The translations under genes were made by a program, and so were the position numbers. A stretch of 64,000 nt of DNA from a virus: IMG/VR virus record IMGVR_UViG_3300006752_000018, positions 1-64,000 of that record. One strand, written 5' to 3'. Below are positions 11,101-21,900 of this stretch, in pieces (positions within the stretch are counted from its first letter, which is position 1; each line of letters starts with the position of its first letter). The notes below the pieces were generated by a model. That model saw only the letters and a program-made list of their open reading frames with translations. It had not been told where the DNA came from and did not search any database.

Positions 11101-14100
11101 TATTTGGCGACAACAGTACTTTGCTTGTTGATGCAATCAACAACGTAGTAACAGCAGCTTTACAAGGCGACTTGACAGGTGATATACTTGCAACAGACGG
11201 AACAAGAATATTAGATAATGGCACTGACGGAACAGATGCAGTATATACAGGTAGTGTAGTTGGAGATGTAGAAGGTAATGCTGATACTGCAACTGCATTA
11301 GAAACTGCAAGAAACTTTAGTATGACTGGTGACGTTGTTGCAACTGCTGTAAGTTTTGACGGTACTGGAAATGTTATACTTAATGGCGTAATACAAGCTA
11401 ATAGTGTTACATTAGGTACCGATACAACTGGTGACTATGTTGAAGCATTAGTTGCAGGTACTGGTGTAACACTTACAAATAACAGTGGTGAAGGTGCTAC
11501 ACCTACTATTACAATTGGACAAGCAGTTGGCACTACAGACGATGTAGAATTTAACGATGTAACTGTAGCAGGTACATTATCAACAGATGATATTACAGCA
11601 GCTACAGTCACAGCAAGCGGTGATGTTATTATTAGTGGTGACTTAACAGTAAGTGGTACAACTACAACAGTTAACACAGAAGAAATTAAACTTGCTGATA
11701 ATTTAATCGAACTAAACAGTAATTTAGGAGCAGGCGTTGCTCCTACACAAGATGCAGGTTTACTTATTAACAGAGGCTCTGTTGTTGACGTACAAATACT
11801 TTGGAATGAAACTACAGACAAGTTTGAATTTAAAGATGCAGCAGGAATCCCTGTATATCAAACTGTAAAAGCAGCAACATTTGAAGGTGCAGTTACAGGC
11901 GATATTACTGGCGACTTAGTTGGTGATGTTTATGCAAACAACGGCACAAGCAAGATATTAGAAAATGGTACAGATGGTACTGATGCAGTATTTACAGGTA
12001 ATGTTACTGGCGACTTAACTGGTGATGTAACTGGTGATGTAACAGGCGATGTAACTGGTGATTTAACTGGTAAGGTTACTGCTACCGGAACAGGCGCAGA
12101 TAAAAGTACATTTGCAGAAGTTGACATTAATGGCGGTACAATTGACGGTGTTGCAATTAACGATTCTGCAATTGGTGCAACTACACCGAGCACTGGTGCA
12201 TTTACAACTATAGACGCAAGTGGCGATATTACCGGTGATACGGTTGGTGTACATACAGGTGCAGTAGTAGGTAATGTCGTAGGCAATTTAACAGGGGACG
12301 TTTACGCAAGTGACAGCACAAGTAAAGTACTTGAAAGCGGAACTGACGGAACAGATGCAGTATTTACAGGAGATGTAACTGGTGATTTAACAGGTAATGC
12401 AGATACTGCAACAGCCTTAGAAACAGCAAGGTCGTTTACTTTATCAGGTGATGTAACTTCAGATATTGTAAGTTTTGATGGATCAGGAAATGTTACACTT
12501 ACAACTACATTTAATCCAGGTAACTTAGTATTAGGAACAGATACAACTGGCGATTATGTAGAATCATTAGTTGCTGGAACAGGCGTAACTATAACTGATA
12601 ATTCAGGCGAAGGTGCTACACCAACAATTGAAATTGGTCAAGCAGTTGGTACAAGTGATAATGTTACATTTAACAACATCACAGCATCTGGTACTTTAAA
12701 TACTGATGATATTACAGCATCTACTGTTACAGCAAGCGGAAATGTTGTTATCACAGGTAACTTAACAGTAAATGGTAACACTACAACAATTAATAGTACA
12801 ACACTTGATGTAGACGATATTAACATTACTGTTGCTAAAGGAACAACAGATAGTTCAACAGCAAACGGTGCAGGGCTAACAATTGATTTAGGCTCTAACG
12901 GTGATGCTACAATGACCTGGAATCATGTAGGACAGCATTTAGCATTTAACAAGCCACTAAGTTTAGGTGCTAATCAATTATCCGGAGATATTGTTGGAGA
13001 TATTTTTGCTTCTAATGGTACAAGCAAGATACTAGAAAACGGCACTGATGGCACTGATGCAGTATTTACAGGTGATGTTACTGGTGATTTAACAGGTGAT
13101 GTAACTGGTGATGTAACTGGTAATGCTGCTACAGCATCAAAGTGGCAGACTGCTAGAACAGTTACTTTTGCAACAGGTGATGTAACTGGGTCATTTAGTA
13201 TTGACGGAAGTGCAGACGTATCAAATGTTGCACTTACTATAGGTGCAAATAGTGTTGCATTAGGTACTGACACAACTGGTGACTATGTTGAAGATATACA
13301 AGTAACAGCAAATCACCTTACAATAGTAGATACAGGCGGAGAAGGCAGTACACCTACATTAGGACTACCTGCTACAGGAGTTACAGCAGCTACATACGGT
13401 TCAAACGTTGCAGTTCCTGTGATAACAGTAGATGCACAAGGTCGTGTTACAACTGTTACAACACAGGCAATAGCAACTAGTTTTGATATTACTGATGGCT
13501 CTACAACTGATACAGTCGCAGGCGGTGAAACACTAACATTCACAGGTGGTACAGGACTTGCAAGCTCTGTTTCAAACAACGAAGTTACATTTAATCTTGA
13601 TGCACTAGGTGTTGATCCAAGCGGCACTTACGGTAGTGCAACTGCAATACCTGTTTTAACTGTAGATGTTTACGGCAGAGTAACAGGTGTATCAACAGCA
13701 GCACTTGTAGAAACTTTAGATATTACAGATGGTACAAATTCAACTGTCATTGATTTATTAACCGAAACACTAACAGTAGAAGGAACTGCTGACGAAGTAG
13801 CTGTAACAGTTAGCGATAATAAAATTTCTATTAGCTTACCTGATGACGTAACAATTGGAAATGATTTAACAGTTGCTAACGATATAGATATTTCTCGAGA
13901 TGCAACAGTAGGCCGTAACTTAATTGTTACTGGCAATATTACAGCAGGTGGCTCATTAACGTACGAAACAATAAATGGACAAAACGTTATTGCAAGCGGT
14001 ACAGTTAGTGCATCACTTTTCGAAACAGATCAAATACGCATAGATGATAATATTATCGAAACATATAATACAAACACTGATTTGGAACTACGTGCAGCAG

Positions 14101-17100
14101 GAACTGGTTCTGTAAGTGTAGTAGGTAGCGCATTTGAAACTAGTGCAAATGCTACAATTGGCGGTATATTAGAAGTAACAGGCGACAGTAATCTTACAAC
14201 CACTGATATTAATGGAACACTAACTGTTAGTGGTGTAACAACACTAAACGGTGATGTTGTACTTGGCGATGATGCTGCAAGCGATACAGTTAACTTCAGT
14301 AATGCAACACTGTTAGGTGATCTAGTACCAAACGCTGACAGTGCAATTGACCTAGGTAGCGCAACAAACTATTTTGCAAATGCTTATATAGATGATGTAA
14401 CAGTAAGTAATGACGTATTAATTACAGGAAACTTAACTGTTCAAGGTGCAACTACAACTATTGAATCAACTGTAACTACTACAGAAGATCCTGTGCTAAG
14501 AGTTGGTGTAAGTGGACTAAGTGCAAGCGATGGTAAAGACAGAGGAATTGAATTCCTATGGTGGGATAGCGCAGCAAGAACTGGATTCTTTGGTCTAGAC
14601 GAAGGAACTGGACGTTTTAGCTTTATTCCAAATGCAACTAACACTTCAGAAGTATTTACAGGTACCTTAGGCGATGCACAATTTAACAGAGTGTATGCTG
14701 CTGTAACTGGAAACATAACAGGACAAGTAAGTGACATTAGTAACTTTGACACTGATGATTTATCAGAAGGTTCAACTAATCAATATTTTACACAAGCTAG
14801 AGCAAGGACTAGTATTAGTGCTACAGATGCAGGCGGCTTCGGTTCATTTGCATATGATAATTCAACTGGTGCACTTACGTACACAGGTCCAAGTGCAGCA
14901 GACATTAGGGGCAACTTTAGTGCTGGTGGTGATTTAACATATACAGAAGCAACAGGCTTGTTTAGTGTAACTACATATAAAACAGCAGATTTTTTAACTG
15001 ATTTTGGTAATCAAGACACTGATGATTTATCAGAAGGTTCAACAAATTTATACTTTACTAATCTACGTGCATCAAGTGCAATTAGTTTAACCGACACAGG
15101 TGGCATTGGTAGTATGACCTATGATAGCGCAACAGGTGTTATTACATACAACGGCGCAACTGATGCAGAAGTAAGAGGTAAAATTAGTGCAAGTGGTGAC
15201 CTAAGCTATGATAATAGTACAGGTGTTATGTCATTTACAGAGCGTACTGATGCAGAAGTTCGTGGCTTAATTAGTGCAGCAGATCCTATTACGTATAACA
15301 GTTCAACAGGCGAAATTGGATTTGATAACACAAATGCACAATACATTAGTTTAAATGATTTAAGTGCAGGCACTGGTGTTACTATTGCTAATGGCGAAAT
15401 TAGTATTGGCCAGGCAGTTGGTACAACTGATAACGTAACGTTTAACAATGTAACAGTTAGTGGACAATTAGCTACTGATGATATTACAGCAGCTACAGTA
15501 ACAGCAAGCGGCAATGTAATAATAAGCGGTGATTTGACCGTTAGCGGCACAACAACAACACTTAACACTAGCGAATTAGCTGTAGAAGATATTAACATTA
15601 CAATAGCAAATGGCGCTGCTGATGCAGCAGCGGCAAACGGTGCAGGATTAACAGTAGATGGTGCAAGTGCAACATTAACATATACAAATGCAGACGATCG
15701 TTGGAATCTAAACAAAGACTTAAATGTTGCTAACGTATATGGTGATCTAACAGGTGACGTTACCGGAACAGTAAGTGATATAAGCAATCATAGTACAACT
15801 GACCTAAGTGAAGGTACAAACTTATATTATACAGATGTAAGAGTACGTGCAGCAGTAAGCGCAGGTGGTGACTTAGCATTTGATGACAGTACTGGTGTGT
15901 TTAGTGTTACAACATATAAAACAGCCGACTTTACAACTGACTTAGCAGCAGCAAGTGTTGATGGAATAAGTGATGTTGACATATCCAACATACAACCTGG
16001 ACAATACTTACGCTATGGCGGATCATTTGGTGACACTTCTTATGCAGATACTTTAATTTTAATTCCTGCAAACGGTTCTGAAGATGCTACTACATTCTTA
16101 GATGAAAGTACAATAAGCGGTGCAATTACTGCAAACGGCGATGCAAAAATTACACAAACTGTTAAAAAGTTTGGTACTGGTAGTTATTTAGGAAACGGCA
16201 CTGATTCATATTTAAGTGCAACACGTACAGCAATTGGTAGCGGTGACTTTACTATTGATTTTTGGATATATCATGACAGTAGTGTTTCAGGATACATTTA
16301 TTCAGCAGATGATGCAACAGTATTTCAAATTAGTGGCTCTTTAGGTGTTACTGATAGCACAGGAAACATTTTAACTGCTACGTCATTAACACCAAACACT
16401 TGGTATTATGTAAGTTTTACTAGAACTGATGGAACACTTTATAGACACATAAACGGTACGCTAAGTGCAAGTGCAGCGTATACAAGAGACTTAACTGCTA
16501 CTGATTGGAATATAGGCGGTAATCCAGCTAGTGCTAACGGCTCAGAAGGTTATGTAAATGGTAATATTGACGACTTTAGAATTACTACATCTGCACGTTA
16601 CGGCAGTGGAAACTTTGTAACACCAGAAAGAGCAGCATATACATTTGCAGGTTCAATAGGCACAGCATTTGAAAATGTTACGCCAGAAATTAACGACTTA
16701 GTTGATATTGACACAACAGGCGTTCTTAATGGTGAAACATTAATTTATGATTCAGCATCTGATACATTTAAACCTGGTACTTCTATATCAATTGCAAGTG
16801 TAACTAATGACCTATTAGTTGACGGTACACTTACTATAAATGGTACAATATTTGGTTCAAATACTATTGAATTAGATGACATTACAATTAGCGGAAATCA
16901 AATTAGAACAACTGCTTCTAATGCAGATTTAGAATTAAGTGTTGCAGGTACAGGTGCAATTGAATTACTTGACAGCACAAATATTACAGGTGATGCTACA
17001 GTAAGCGGTACTATTGATATAGACGGACTAGCAACACTAGCTGAAGCAACCGTTGAAGATTTAACAATAAATCAAATTGTTGTGCCAGCAGCAGGTGGCA

Positions 17101-18884
17101 GATTAAGCGGAAGTTCAAACTTAACATATGACGGTACAACTTTTGTAGTTGGTGCAAATAAACTAACAGTAGCATCTGGAAGCGGAGATACAGCAATTGC
17201 AGGAACACTAGGTGTTACAGGAGAATCAACACTTGCTAGTGCAATAGTAAGCGATCTAACAGAAGGTCGTGTTATGTTTGTTGGTGCAAATGGTGCATTA
17301 GTTGATGCTGCTGGGTTTACATTTGATGGCACAACACTTACTGTTCCGCAAATGGCGTCATCATCTGGATCTAGTTTTCCAAGTTTAGCTGTTGGAGATC
17401 TTACAGACAACCGTATTATTATTGCTGGTACTAATGGTGAATTAGAGGATAGCGCACAACTAACTTTTGACAGTTCATTGTTAACAGTAGATGCAGCAGC
17501 TACAATAACTGGCAATTTACAAGTTAATGGAAATGTAGACTTAGGACTTACAACTTCACAAACAATTACATTTGGCGGCAGAGTTGATAGTGATTTTGTT
17601 CCTAGTGCTACAAACACTTATGACTTAGGCACTGACGATTACCGTTGGAATGATCTTTACCTTAATGGAAGTTCAATTCACTTAGGAAATGCAACATTAA
17701 GTGTTAACGAAAATGGATTACAAGTATCTATGTTTGGCGACAGTGCATTAATGGATTTGTATAATGATACTACATATTCAAATAGAGTTGATGTTGGCGA
17801 TATATTAATTGATACTAATGTAATACAAACAACTGTAAGTAATACTGATCTTGAAATAAGAACAAATGGCAGCGGTACAATTGAATTACAAGATTCAACA
17901 AATGTTACTGGTGCTTTAGATGTAAGCACAACTTTAAATGTACAAGGGGCAACTACTCTAGCAACAGCAAAAATAAGTGATCTAACTGATGGTAGAGTTT
18001 TACTAGCTGGCACAGACGGAGAAGTAGAAGACAATGCAAACTTAACATTTACTTCGGATACACTTGCTGTTACTGGTGATGCTACAGTTAGTGGTACTAT
18101 TAATGTTGACAGTGTTGCAACAGTAGCAGGATCAGTAGTAGAAGATCTAACAGAGCATAGAGTACCAGTGGCTGGTACAGGTGGTAGATTAATTGACTCT
18201 GCAAACTTTACATTTTCTAGCGATACACTAGGGTTAAATGGAACATTAAATGTTACAGGTCAAGCAGACATTGATGATATTACTATTAACGGAACTACAA
18301 TTGGCACTACTACAGGAGGATTAACAATTGATCCTGATACAGCTGGTGTTGGCGGTACAGTTACTATAGCTGGTAATTTAACTGTTCAAGGTACAACGAC
18401 AACAGTAGATAGTACAACAGTTACTATTGATGATCCTGTGTTTACATTAGGCGGTGATACAGCACCTGCAGTAAATGATTCAAAGGACAAAGGTATAGAA
18501 TTCCGTTGGCACAATGGAACAGATGCAAAAGTTGGGTTCTTTGGGTACGATGAATCAACAGGGCGATTTACATTTAAGCCAGACTCAACTAACTCAAGTG
18601 AAATATTCAGCGGTAATGCTGGCGATGCAGAGTTTAACGATTTATATGTACAAGACTTAACTGTTAACAGCATTGTTACAAGCGGTGACCTAGCAGTTGA
18701 ACATGGTGGTACAGGTGTAAGCACACTAACATCAAAAGGTATTCTATATGGTAATGGCGCAGGGGACGTTCAAGTTACAGCAGCAGCAGGAGATGCAGAT
18801 GCATCAACAAGTAATCAAATACTTACAACTGACGGTAGCGGAGTTCCAGTTTGGACAGATACAATTGACGAAGGCACTTTCTAA
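8157..18884 (+). CDS. Giant modular virion / tail-fibre-like protein with LamG-like domain
   Basis: This 3575-residue protein is a tandem paralog of the preceding gene. It starts 4 nt after that gene's stop, with GAAGG ~11 nt upstream, so the two are probably co-transcribed. The N-terminus (MAISDIQKIDYLWKKIGYGV, then NDEWFFDYQAGTVHFIG) is one I recognise from marine T4-like structural proteins and is probably the virion-anchoring part. The shaft contains three degenerate YDLG-type modules (nt ~9310, ~14260, ~17540), three DDPV...FRWH/FLWH...GFFG modules (nt ~10050, ~14440, ~18390), many LTGDVTGDVTG-type repeats (nt ~10310-13120) and TDDLSEGSTNQYFTQARAR segments. Residues ~2631-2831 look like a LamG/concanavalin-A-like fold (FGTGSYLGNGTDSYL, FTIDFWIY, NTWYYVSFTR, GNIDDFRI), a common carbohydrate-binding fold. 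By eye I see only one cysteine, at residue 77. The LamG-like domain suggests host-surface glycan contact; this is inferred. Confidence 0.85.
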   Translation: MAISDIQKIDYLWKKIGYGVSKSDVESNKGATNEAIASPLLIRSDKIWGDSAEIPNVIPATSASPVTVYIGANAVECTEDGTASARRTWLTGSTDWIPTEFGATYNVKVYADSPSAADPTSTGTQLFAVGAGDNDEWFFDYQAGTVHFIGTNLPSVLTASKVIYVVGAVYSGAFGPSSSGGTQFGGVIIGGGDGGTEITTPPGEDLDVGAGGSGDTNIGSGGGSTNIGDNVTIDPNGNLLLDQIAINGNRIETFNSNANLELVAVGTGIVDVLSDMTVTGLTVSDLDNEGIVIASANGELTTSSDVTWNGTTLEVDGSVTAESFISDGTGTPTLESATNIVFDAGNAVIAEINSTEVARFVSTGLEITQGGITTPTLTVSGNTELGDANSDTITLNAQFASDLIPAGSNTKNIGSSNAYWAEGYITTLEGTDATFTTFTGDLVGNADTATVLTTARNITLQGDVTGTASFDGSANAILTTTIELDSIVLGDDTTGNYVETIADDGNGTLVLSGSGLESAAVTIGLNTTSVSVGTYGSATAIPSFTVDNYGRLTAASEINVATELNITDGTNNDTVSLLTDTLTFEGTALETEVVVSNNKVTVGLPSTVEITTNLTVGNDLFVDGNLTVSGSTTTVDTTVMTLEDPVIRLGVSSLSANDGKDRGNEFLWHNGAAAKRGFFGFDNGTGKFTFIPDAVNTSEVFTGNAGDALFGTVTADLIGDVTGNVTGNVTGTAGSWGTARTITLGGDLEGSVAIDGSANVTLTATVGENAVLLGTDTTGNYAEDITVSGVGLSVAQVAGEAVQYEIVSNATDANTASTIVARDASGDFTAGTITADLVGNADSATEVTITANPTANENVYLVFADSSATGTNGLEVDNGLSYNPAGGIITSTSFAGNLIGDVKSTGGQTVLDSGNDGTNAFFKGDIKATGGTTVLNSGTNGNDATFAGDVTGDLTGDVVGNVVGDLTGDTTGYHLGDVQGSVFGDNSTLLVDAINNVVTAALQGDLTGDILATDGTRILDNGTDGTDAVYTGSVVGDVEGNADTATALETARNFSMTGDVVATAVSFDGTGNVILNGVIQANSVTLGTDTTGDYVEALVAGTGVTLTNNSGEGATPTITIGQAVGTTDDVEFNDVTVAGTLSTDDITAATVTASGDVIISGDLTVSGTTTTVNTEEIKLADNLIELNSNLGAGVAPTQDAGLLINRGSVVDVQILWNETTDKFEFKDAAGIPVYQTVKAATFEGAVTGDITGDLVGDVYANNGTSKILENGTDGTDAVFTGNVTGDLTGDVTGDVTGDVTGDLTGKVTATGTGADKSTFAEVDINGGTIDGVAINDSAIGATTPSTGAFTTIDASGDITGDTVGVHTGAVVGNVVGNLTGDVYASDSTSKVLESGTDGTDAVFTGDVTGDLTGNADTATALETARSFTLSGDVTSDIVSFDGSGNVTLTTTFNPGNLVLGTDTTGDYVESLVAGTGVTITDNSGEGATPTIEIGQAVGTSDNVTFNNITASGTLNTDDITASTVTASGNVVITGNLTVNGNTTTINSTTLDVDDINITVAKGTTDSSTANGAGLTIDLGSNGDATMTWNHVGQHLAFNKPLSLGANQLSGDIVGDIFASNGTSKILENGTDGTDAVFTGDVTGDLTGDVTGDVTGNAATASKWQTARTVTFATGDVTGSFSIDGSADVSNVALTIGANSVALGTDTTGDYVEDIQVTANHLTIVDTGGEGSTPTLGLPATGVTAATYGSNVAVPVITVDAQGRVTTVTTQAIATSFDITDGSTTDTVAGGETLTFTGGTGLASSVSNNEVTFNLDALGVDPSGTYGSATAIPVLTVDVYGRVTGVSTAALVETLDITDGTNSTVIDLLTETLTVEGTADEVAVTVSDNKISISLPDDVTIGNDLTVANDIDISRDATVGRNLIVTGNITAGGSLTYETINGQNVIASGTVSASLFETDQIRIDDNIIETYNTNTDLELRAAGTGSVSVVGSAFETSANATIGGILEVTGDSNLTTTDINGTLTVSGVTTLNGDVVLGDDAASDTVNFSNATLLGDLVPNADSAIDLGSATNYFANAYIDDVTVSNDVLITGNLTVQGATTTIESTVTTTEDPVLRVGVSGLSASDGKDRGIEFLWWDSAARTGFFGLDEGTGRFSFIPNATNTSEVFTGTLGDAQFNRVYAAVTGNITGQVSDISNFDTDDLSEGSTNQYFTQARARTSISATDAGGFGSFAYDNSTGALTYTGPSAADIRGNFSAGGDLTYTEATGLFSVTTYKTADFLTDFGNQDTDDLSEGSTNLYFTNLRASSAISLTDTGGIGSMTYDSATGVITYNGATDAEVRGKISASGDLSYDNSTGVMSFTERTDAEVRGLISAADPITYNSSTGEIGFDNTNAQYISLNDLSAGTGVTIANGEISIGQAVGTTDNVTFNNVTVSGQLATDDITAATVTASGNVIISGDLTVSGTTTTLNTSELAVEDINITIANGAADAAAANGAGLTVDGASATLTYTNADDRWNLNKDLNVANVYGDLTGDVTGTVSDISNHSTTDLSEGTNLYYTDVRVRAAVSAGGDLAFDDSTGVFSVTTYKTADFTTDLAAASVDGISDVDISNIQPGQYLRYGGSFGDTSYADTLILIPANGSEDATTFLDESTISGAITANGDAKITQTVKKFGTGSYLGNGTDSYLSATRTAIGSGDFTIDFWIYHDSSVSGYIYSADDATVFQISGSLGVTDSTGNILTATSLTPNTWYYVSFTRTDGTLYRHINGTLSASAAYTRDLTATDWNIGGNPASANGSEGYVNGNIDDFRITTSARYGSGNFVTPERAAYTFAGSIGTAFENVTPEINDLVDIDTTGVLNGETLIYDSASDTFKPGTSISIASVTNDLLVDGTLTINGTIFGSNTIELDDITISGNQIRTTASNADLELSVAGTGAIELLDSTNITGDATVSGTIDIDGLATLAEATVEDLTINQIVVPAAGGRLSGSSNLTYDGTTFVVGANKLTVASGSGDTAIAGTLGVTGESTLASAIVSDLTEGRVMFVGANGALVDAAGFTFDGTTLTVPQMASSSGSSFPSLAVGDLTDNRIIIAGTNGELEDSAQLTFDSSLLTVDAAATITGNLQVNGNVDLGLTTSQTITFGGRVDSDFVPSATNTYDLGTDDYRWNDLYLNGSSIHLGNATLSVNENGLQVSMFGDSALMDLYNDTTYSNRVDVGDILIDTNVIQTTVSNTDLEIRTNGSGTIELQDSTNVTGALDVSTTLNVQGATTLATAKISDLTDGRVLLAGTDGEVEDNANLTFTSDTLAVTGDATVSGTINVDSVATVAGSVVEDLTEHRVPVAGTGGRLIDSANFTFSSDTLGLNGTLNVTGQADIDDITINGTTIGTTTGGLTIDPDTAGVGGTVTIAGNLTVQGTTTTVDSTTVTIDDPVFTLGGDTAPAVNDSKDKGIEFRWHNGTDAKVGFFGYDESTGRFTFKPDSTNSSEIFSGNAGDAEFNDLYVQDLTVNSIVTSGDLAVEHGGTGVSTLTSKGILYGNGAGDVQVTAAAGDADASTSNQILTTDGSGVPVWTDTIDEGTF
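11001..11072 (+). repeat. Degenerate 12-bp tandem repeat (DVTG-coding)
   Basis: Six consecutive 12-bp units begin with GATGTAACTGGT and diverge (GATTTGACAGGT, GATGTAGTAGGT and so on). They encode the D-x-T-G/D-x-V-G tetrapeptide repeat inside the 3575-aa protein and stay in frame. Confidence 0.75.
12000..12071 (+). repeat. 12-bp tandem repeat GATGTAACTGGT
   Basis: Six near-identical 12-bp units (AATGTTACTGGC, GACTTAACTGGT, GATGTAACTGGT and close variants) encode NVTG/DLTG/DVTG. They lie in the shaft of the 3575-aa protein. Because the unit is a multiple of three, gain or loss of copies would keep the frame. Confidence 0.85.
13074..13121 (+). repeat. 12-bp tandem repeat GATGTAACTGGT
   Basis: Four units (GATGTTACTGGT, GATTTAACAGGT, GATGTAACTGGT twice) encode DVTG/DLTG. 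This is the same repeat family as at nt 12000 and nt 25951. Confidence 0.82.
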
Positions 18885-18888
18885 ATGC

Positions 18889-18897
18889 GGTAAATAC
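18889..18897 (+). promoter_or_regulatory. T4-type late promoter candidate
   Basis: GGTAAATAC lies 5 nt after the stop of the 3575-aa gene and ~70 nt before the next start. It differs from the local consensus GATAAATAC by one base. It sits in the longest leader of the window (nt 18885-18958), which is unusually GC-rich around nt 18911-18939. Confidence 0.55.
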
Positions 18898-18958
18898 AAT
18901 AACAACTTTTGACCACCGGGCGTCTTAGGACCTGACCCATACTATATAGGATTGAAAA

Positions 18959-21900
18959 ATGGCAAGTAAGATTAAACACCTCCGCTCTAGTGTTGCAGGT
19001 AGAGCGCCAACAGCAGGACAAATGGACGAAGGGCAACTAGCTCTTAATACTGCTGATGGTAAATTGTTTATGAAAAAATCTGACAGTTCAGTTAGAGAAA
19101 TTACAAAACAAATACACGACGGCGATACTAGCGTAAGTATTGATGAAAGCGGTGCAAATGGTAAAATTGTACTAGAAGCTGATGGATCAAATGTTGCTGA
19201 GGTTGCAGCAGCAGCTATGAACATTAAAGTTCCGGTTGTTATCGAAGATAATGATTCTATAACAATTAGAGAATCTAGCGCAAATGGTACTAACGGTGTT
19301 GTAATCAAAGTACCCGAAAGTATTACTAGCACGTATGATTTTAAACTTCCTCCTACAGCAGGTTCACCTGGCCAGATTATTACTACAGACGGATCAGGAA
19401 CATTAAGTTTTGAGAATCCTGGTATTACGTCAAATATGATTTATGTTGATAGTATTGTAGGCAGTGATAGTAATGATGGATTTATAAAACCCTTAGCAAG
19501 CATTAAAAAAGCATGTGAAATTGCTAGTGAAAATGTGTATGTGCCAAAGGTTGCAGTCACTGACACAAAAAATGATGTAATTCAACTTTTAACGTTAAAC
19601 AAAACATTTATACAAAAAGAAGTTATTGCTTATATTGCATATCAAGTTGCAAATGCAGGTGGTATATGGAACGGATTTACATATGATAGTGCTACATGCG
19701 AAAGAGATGTAGGTTATATTGTTGATGCTGTAATTTACGATTTGAAGTTTGGCGGTAATAGTAAGTCAATTGAAGCTGGTAAAAAATATTATTTAGGTAC
19801 AACATCTACACAAGAAGTAATCGATAACCAAAAACCGCAGACTGTTGCTGCATTAGAATATGCCAAACATATTTCAGGCGATATTATTAGAAATATTGCA
19901 TTAACAGATGATCAAGACGGTAATACAAATGCACCATTTCAATCTGCTGTTACACAAACTACAGATAATTCCTACGATGATGGGAGTAGTTCAAAAACTG
20001 CACATGACGATCTATGGGATGAAACAATTACTATCTTAGATTTAGGTATAGCACAAGCAAGTACGTTAGTATACGGAACATTTAATATAAATCTTATATC
20101 TATCAAAATAGGTACAGGTGAATATTTAGAAGATAATCCAATTATTGTACCAGATAATATTTCTATAATGGGCGATGCATTGCGCTCAGTTATTATACGT
20201 CCTCAAAATGTTCAAAAAGATATTTTCCGTATTCGTAATGCTGCGTATATGAGCGGATTTACATTTAGAGATAAACTAGATGCAAACGGAATACCTACAG
20301 GAACATATAATTTTGCTGTAGCATTTGATGACCCAGACGACCATGGCGTAAGTAGACATTCGTATCCGGGACTACCTGTGCAAAAAACAATAATTACAGC
20401 TTCGCCTTATGTCCAAAACTGTTCGATCATTAGTTTTTTAGGAGGTAACGGTTGTAATGTAGATGGATCAAAAGTGTTCCAGCCAAATACTCCTACGAAT
20501 CAAATAGAAGCAGAAAATCCTGTAGCAGGCGCTGCGCCTGTACAAAATCCAAGTATAGTTGGTAATGCATTTACAATTTTATCTTTTGGAGGTACAGGAT
20601 ATAGAGTTTCAAATAATGCATATTCACAGATTGTTAGTTGCTTTCAAATCTTTTGTAAAAATGGATCTTATGCACAAAGCGGCGGATACCTGTCAATTAC
20701 AAACTCTGCAACAAACTTTGGCACTTACGCACTAAGAGCAAGTGGCTTTAGGAACGAAGCATTTGAATTTGACAGAGGAATAATAGCAACAAATGGTGTT
20801 GACGGAGTATTTCAAACATTTGATTTAATAGGATTTGACAGAGCAGTAACAGAACACTATATTACAAGATTTGTAAACAGTAACGGAGACGATGTTACTG
20901 ATGATTACAAAACAAGCACTACAACAAAGACGTTTAGTGCAAATAGCTCTACAGTAGACACAGTTAATAATAAATTTGTTATTACTGCACATGGGTTTTC
21001 TAACGGAGATAGATTAAGATATGATTCTAATGGTAATCCAGATATATTTGGCATTTACGACGAAACTTATTATTATGTTAGTCTAATTAACGCAAATGAA
21101 TTCCAATTGTACGAAGATCAAGAATTAGAAAGTTTAGCAACTCTTGGAACAACATCATCTGGAACACATAAATTTATTTCAGGCGATGAAGAATTCTTTG
21201 TTAACGAAATAAAAAATGCTCATACAATATATCAGACTATTGTATTAGCAGCAGGATCGTATAACTTTAGTGTAGGACAAGAAATTACAGGTACAGTTTC
21301 TGGTAATACAAACAATGCATACGTTTACAGCTGGGATACTAATACTAATACATTAGTTGTAAGTATAAATCAGGTAGTTGTTTCCGGTGTTACAAGTTAT
21401 GTTAAATTTACAGCGAGCAGCACAATTGATGTTGATGCAGATGGTAATACAAACATTGCAATTTCTAGTATTGCTGATAAAACAAATTTACACAGTGCTA
21501 AAATATTAGTACGTTCTACTCTATCTGGAGGCTCGATAAATAATATTGCGCTGTTACCAGGATTTCAATGTTTTTTACATCGTCCTAGTATTGTAAACTC
21601 CTCTGCACATACATGGGAATATGCTGGATCTGGTACAGACTATAATGCAATGCCAATTAATGGCGGGCAAGGAATACCTGATTACGAGCAATATCAAGAC
21701 TTACCAGGGCGTGTTTATACATCGGGTACAACTGAATTAGGTGATTTTAAAGTTGGTAAATTTATTACTGCCCAAAATAGAACTGGTAATGTTACATTTA
21801 CAAACAAAGTGTCTATTGCACAGCTAGATAGTTTACAACTGAGCTTATCAGATGTTACCATTGAAGCAATTTCAACAGATGTTACTCTAGGTGACAACGA

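Noticed and set aside
18885-18893. ATG CGG TAA mini-frame after the 3575-aa gene
   Set aside because: Two codons without a ribosome-binding site; more likely chance overlap with the late promoter box.
18901-18945. Terminator hairpin between the 3575-aa and 2060-aa genes
   Set aside because: GGG/CCC and GTC/GAC segments can pair only with bulges and no T-tract follows, so a terminator is not supported.
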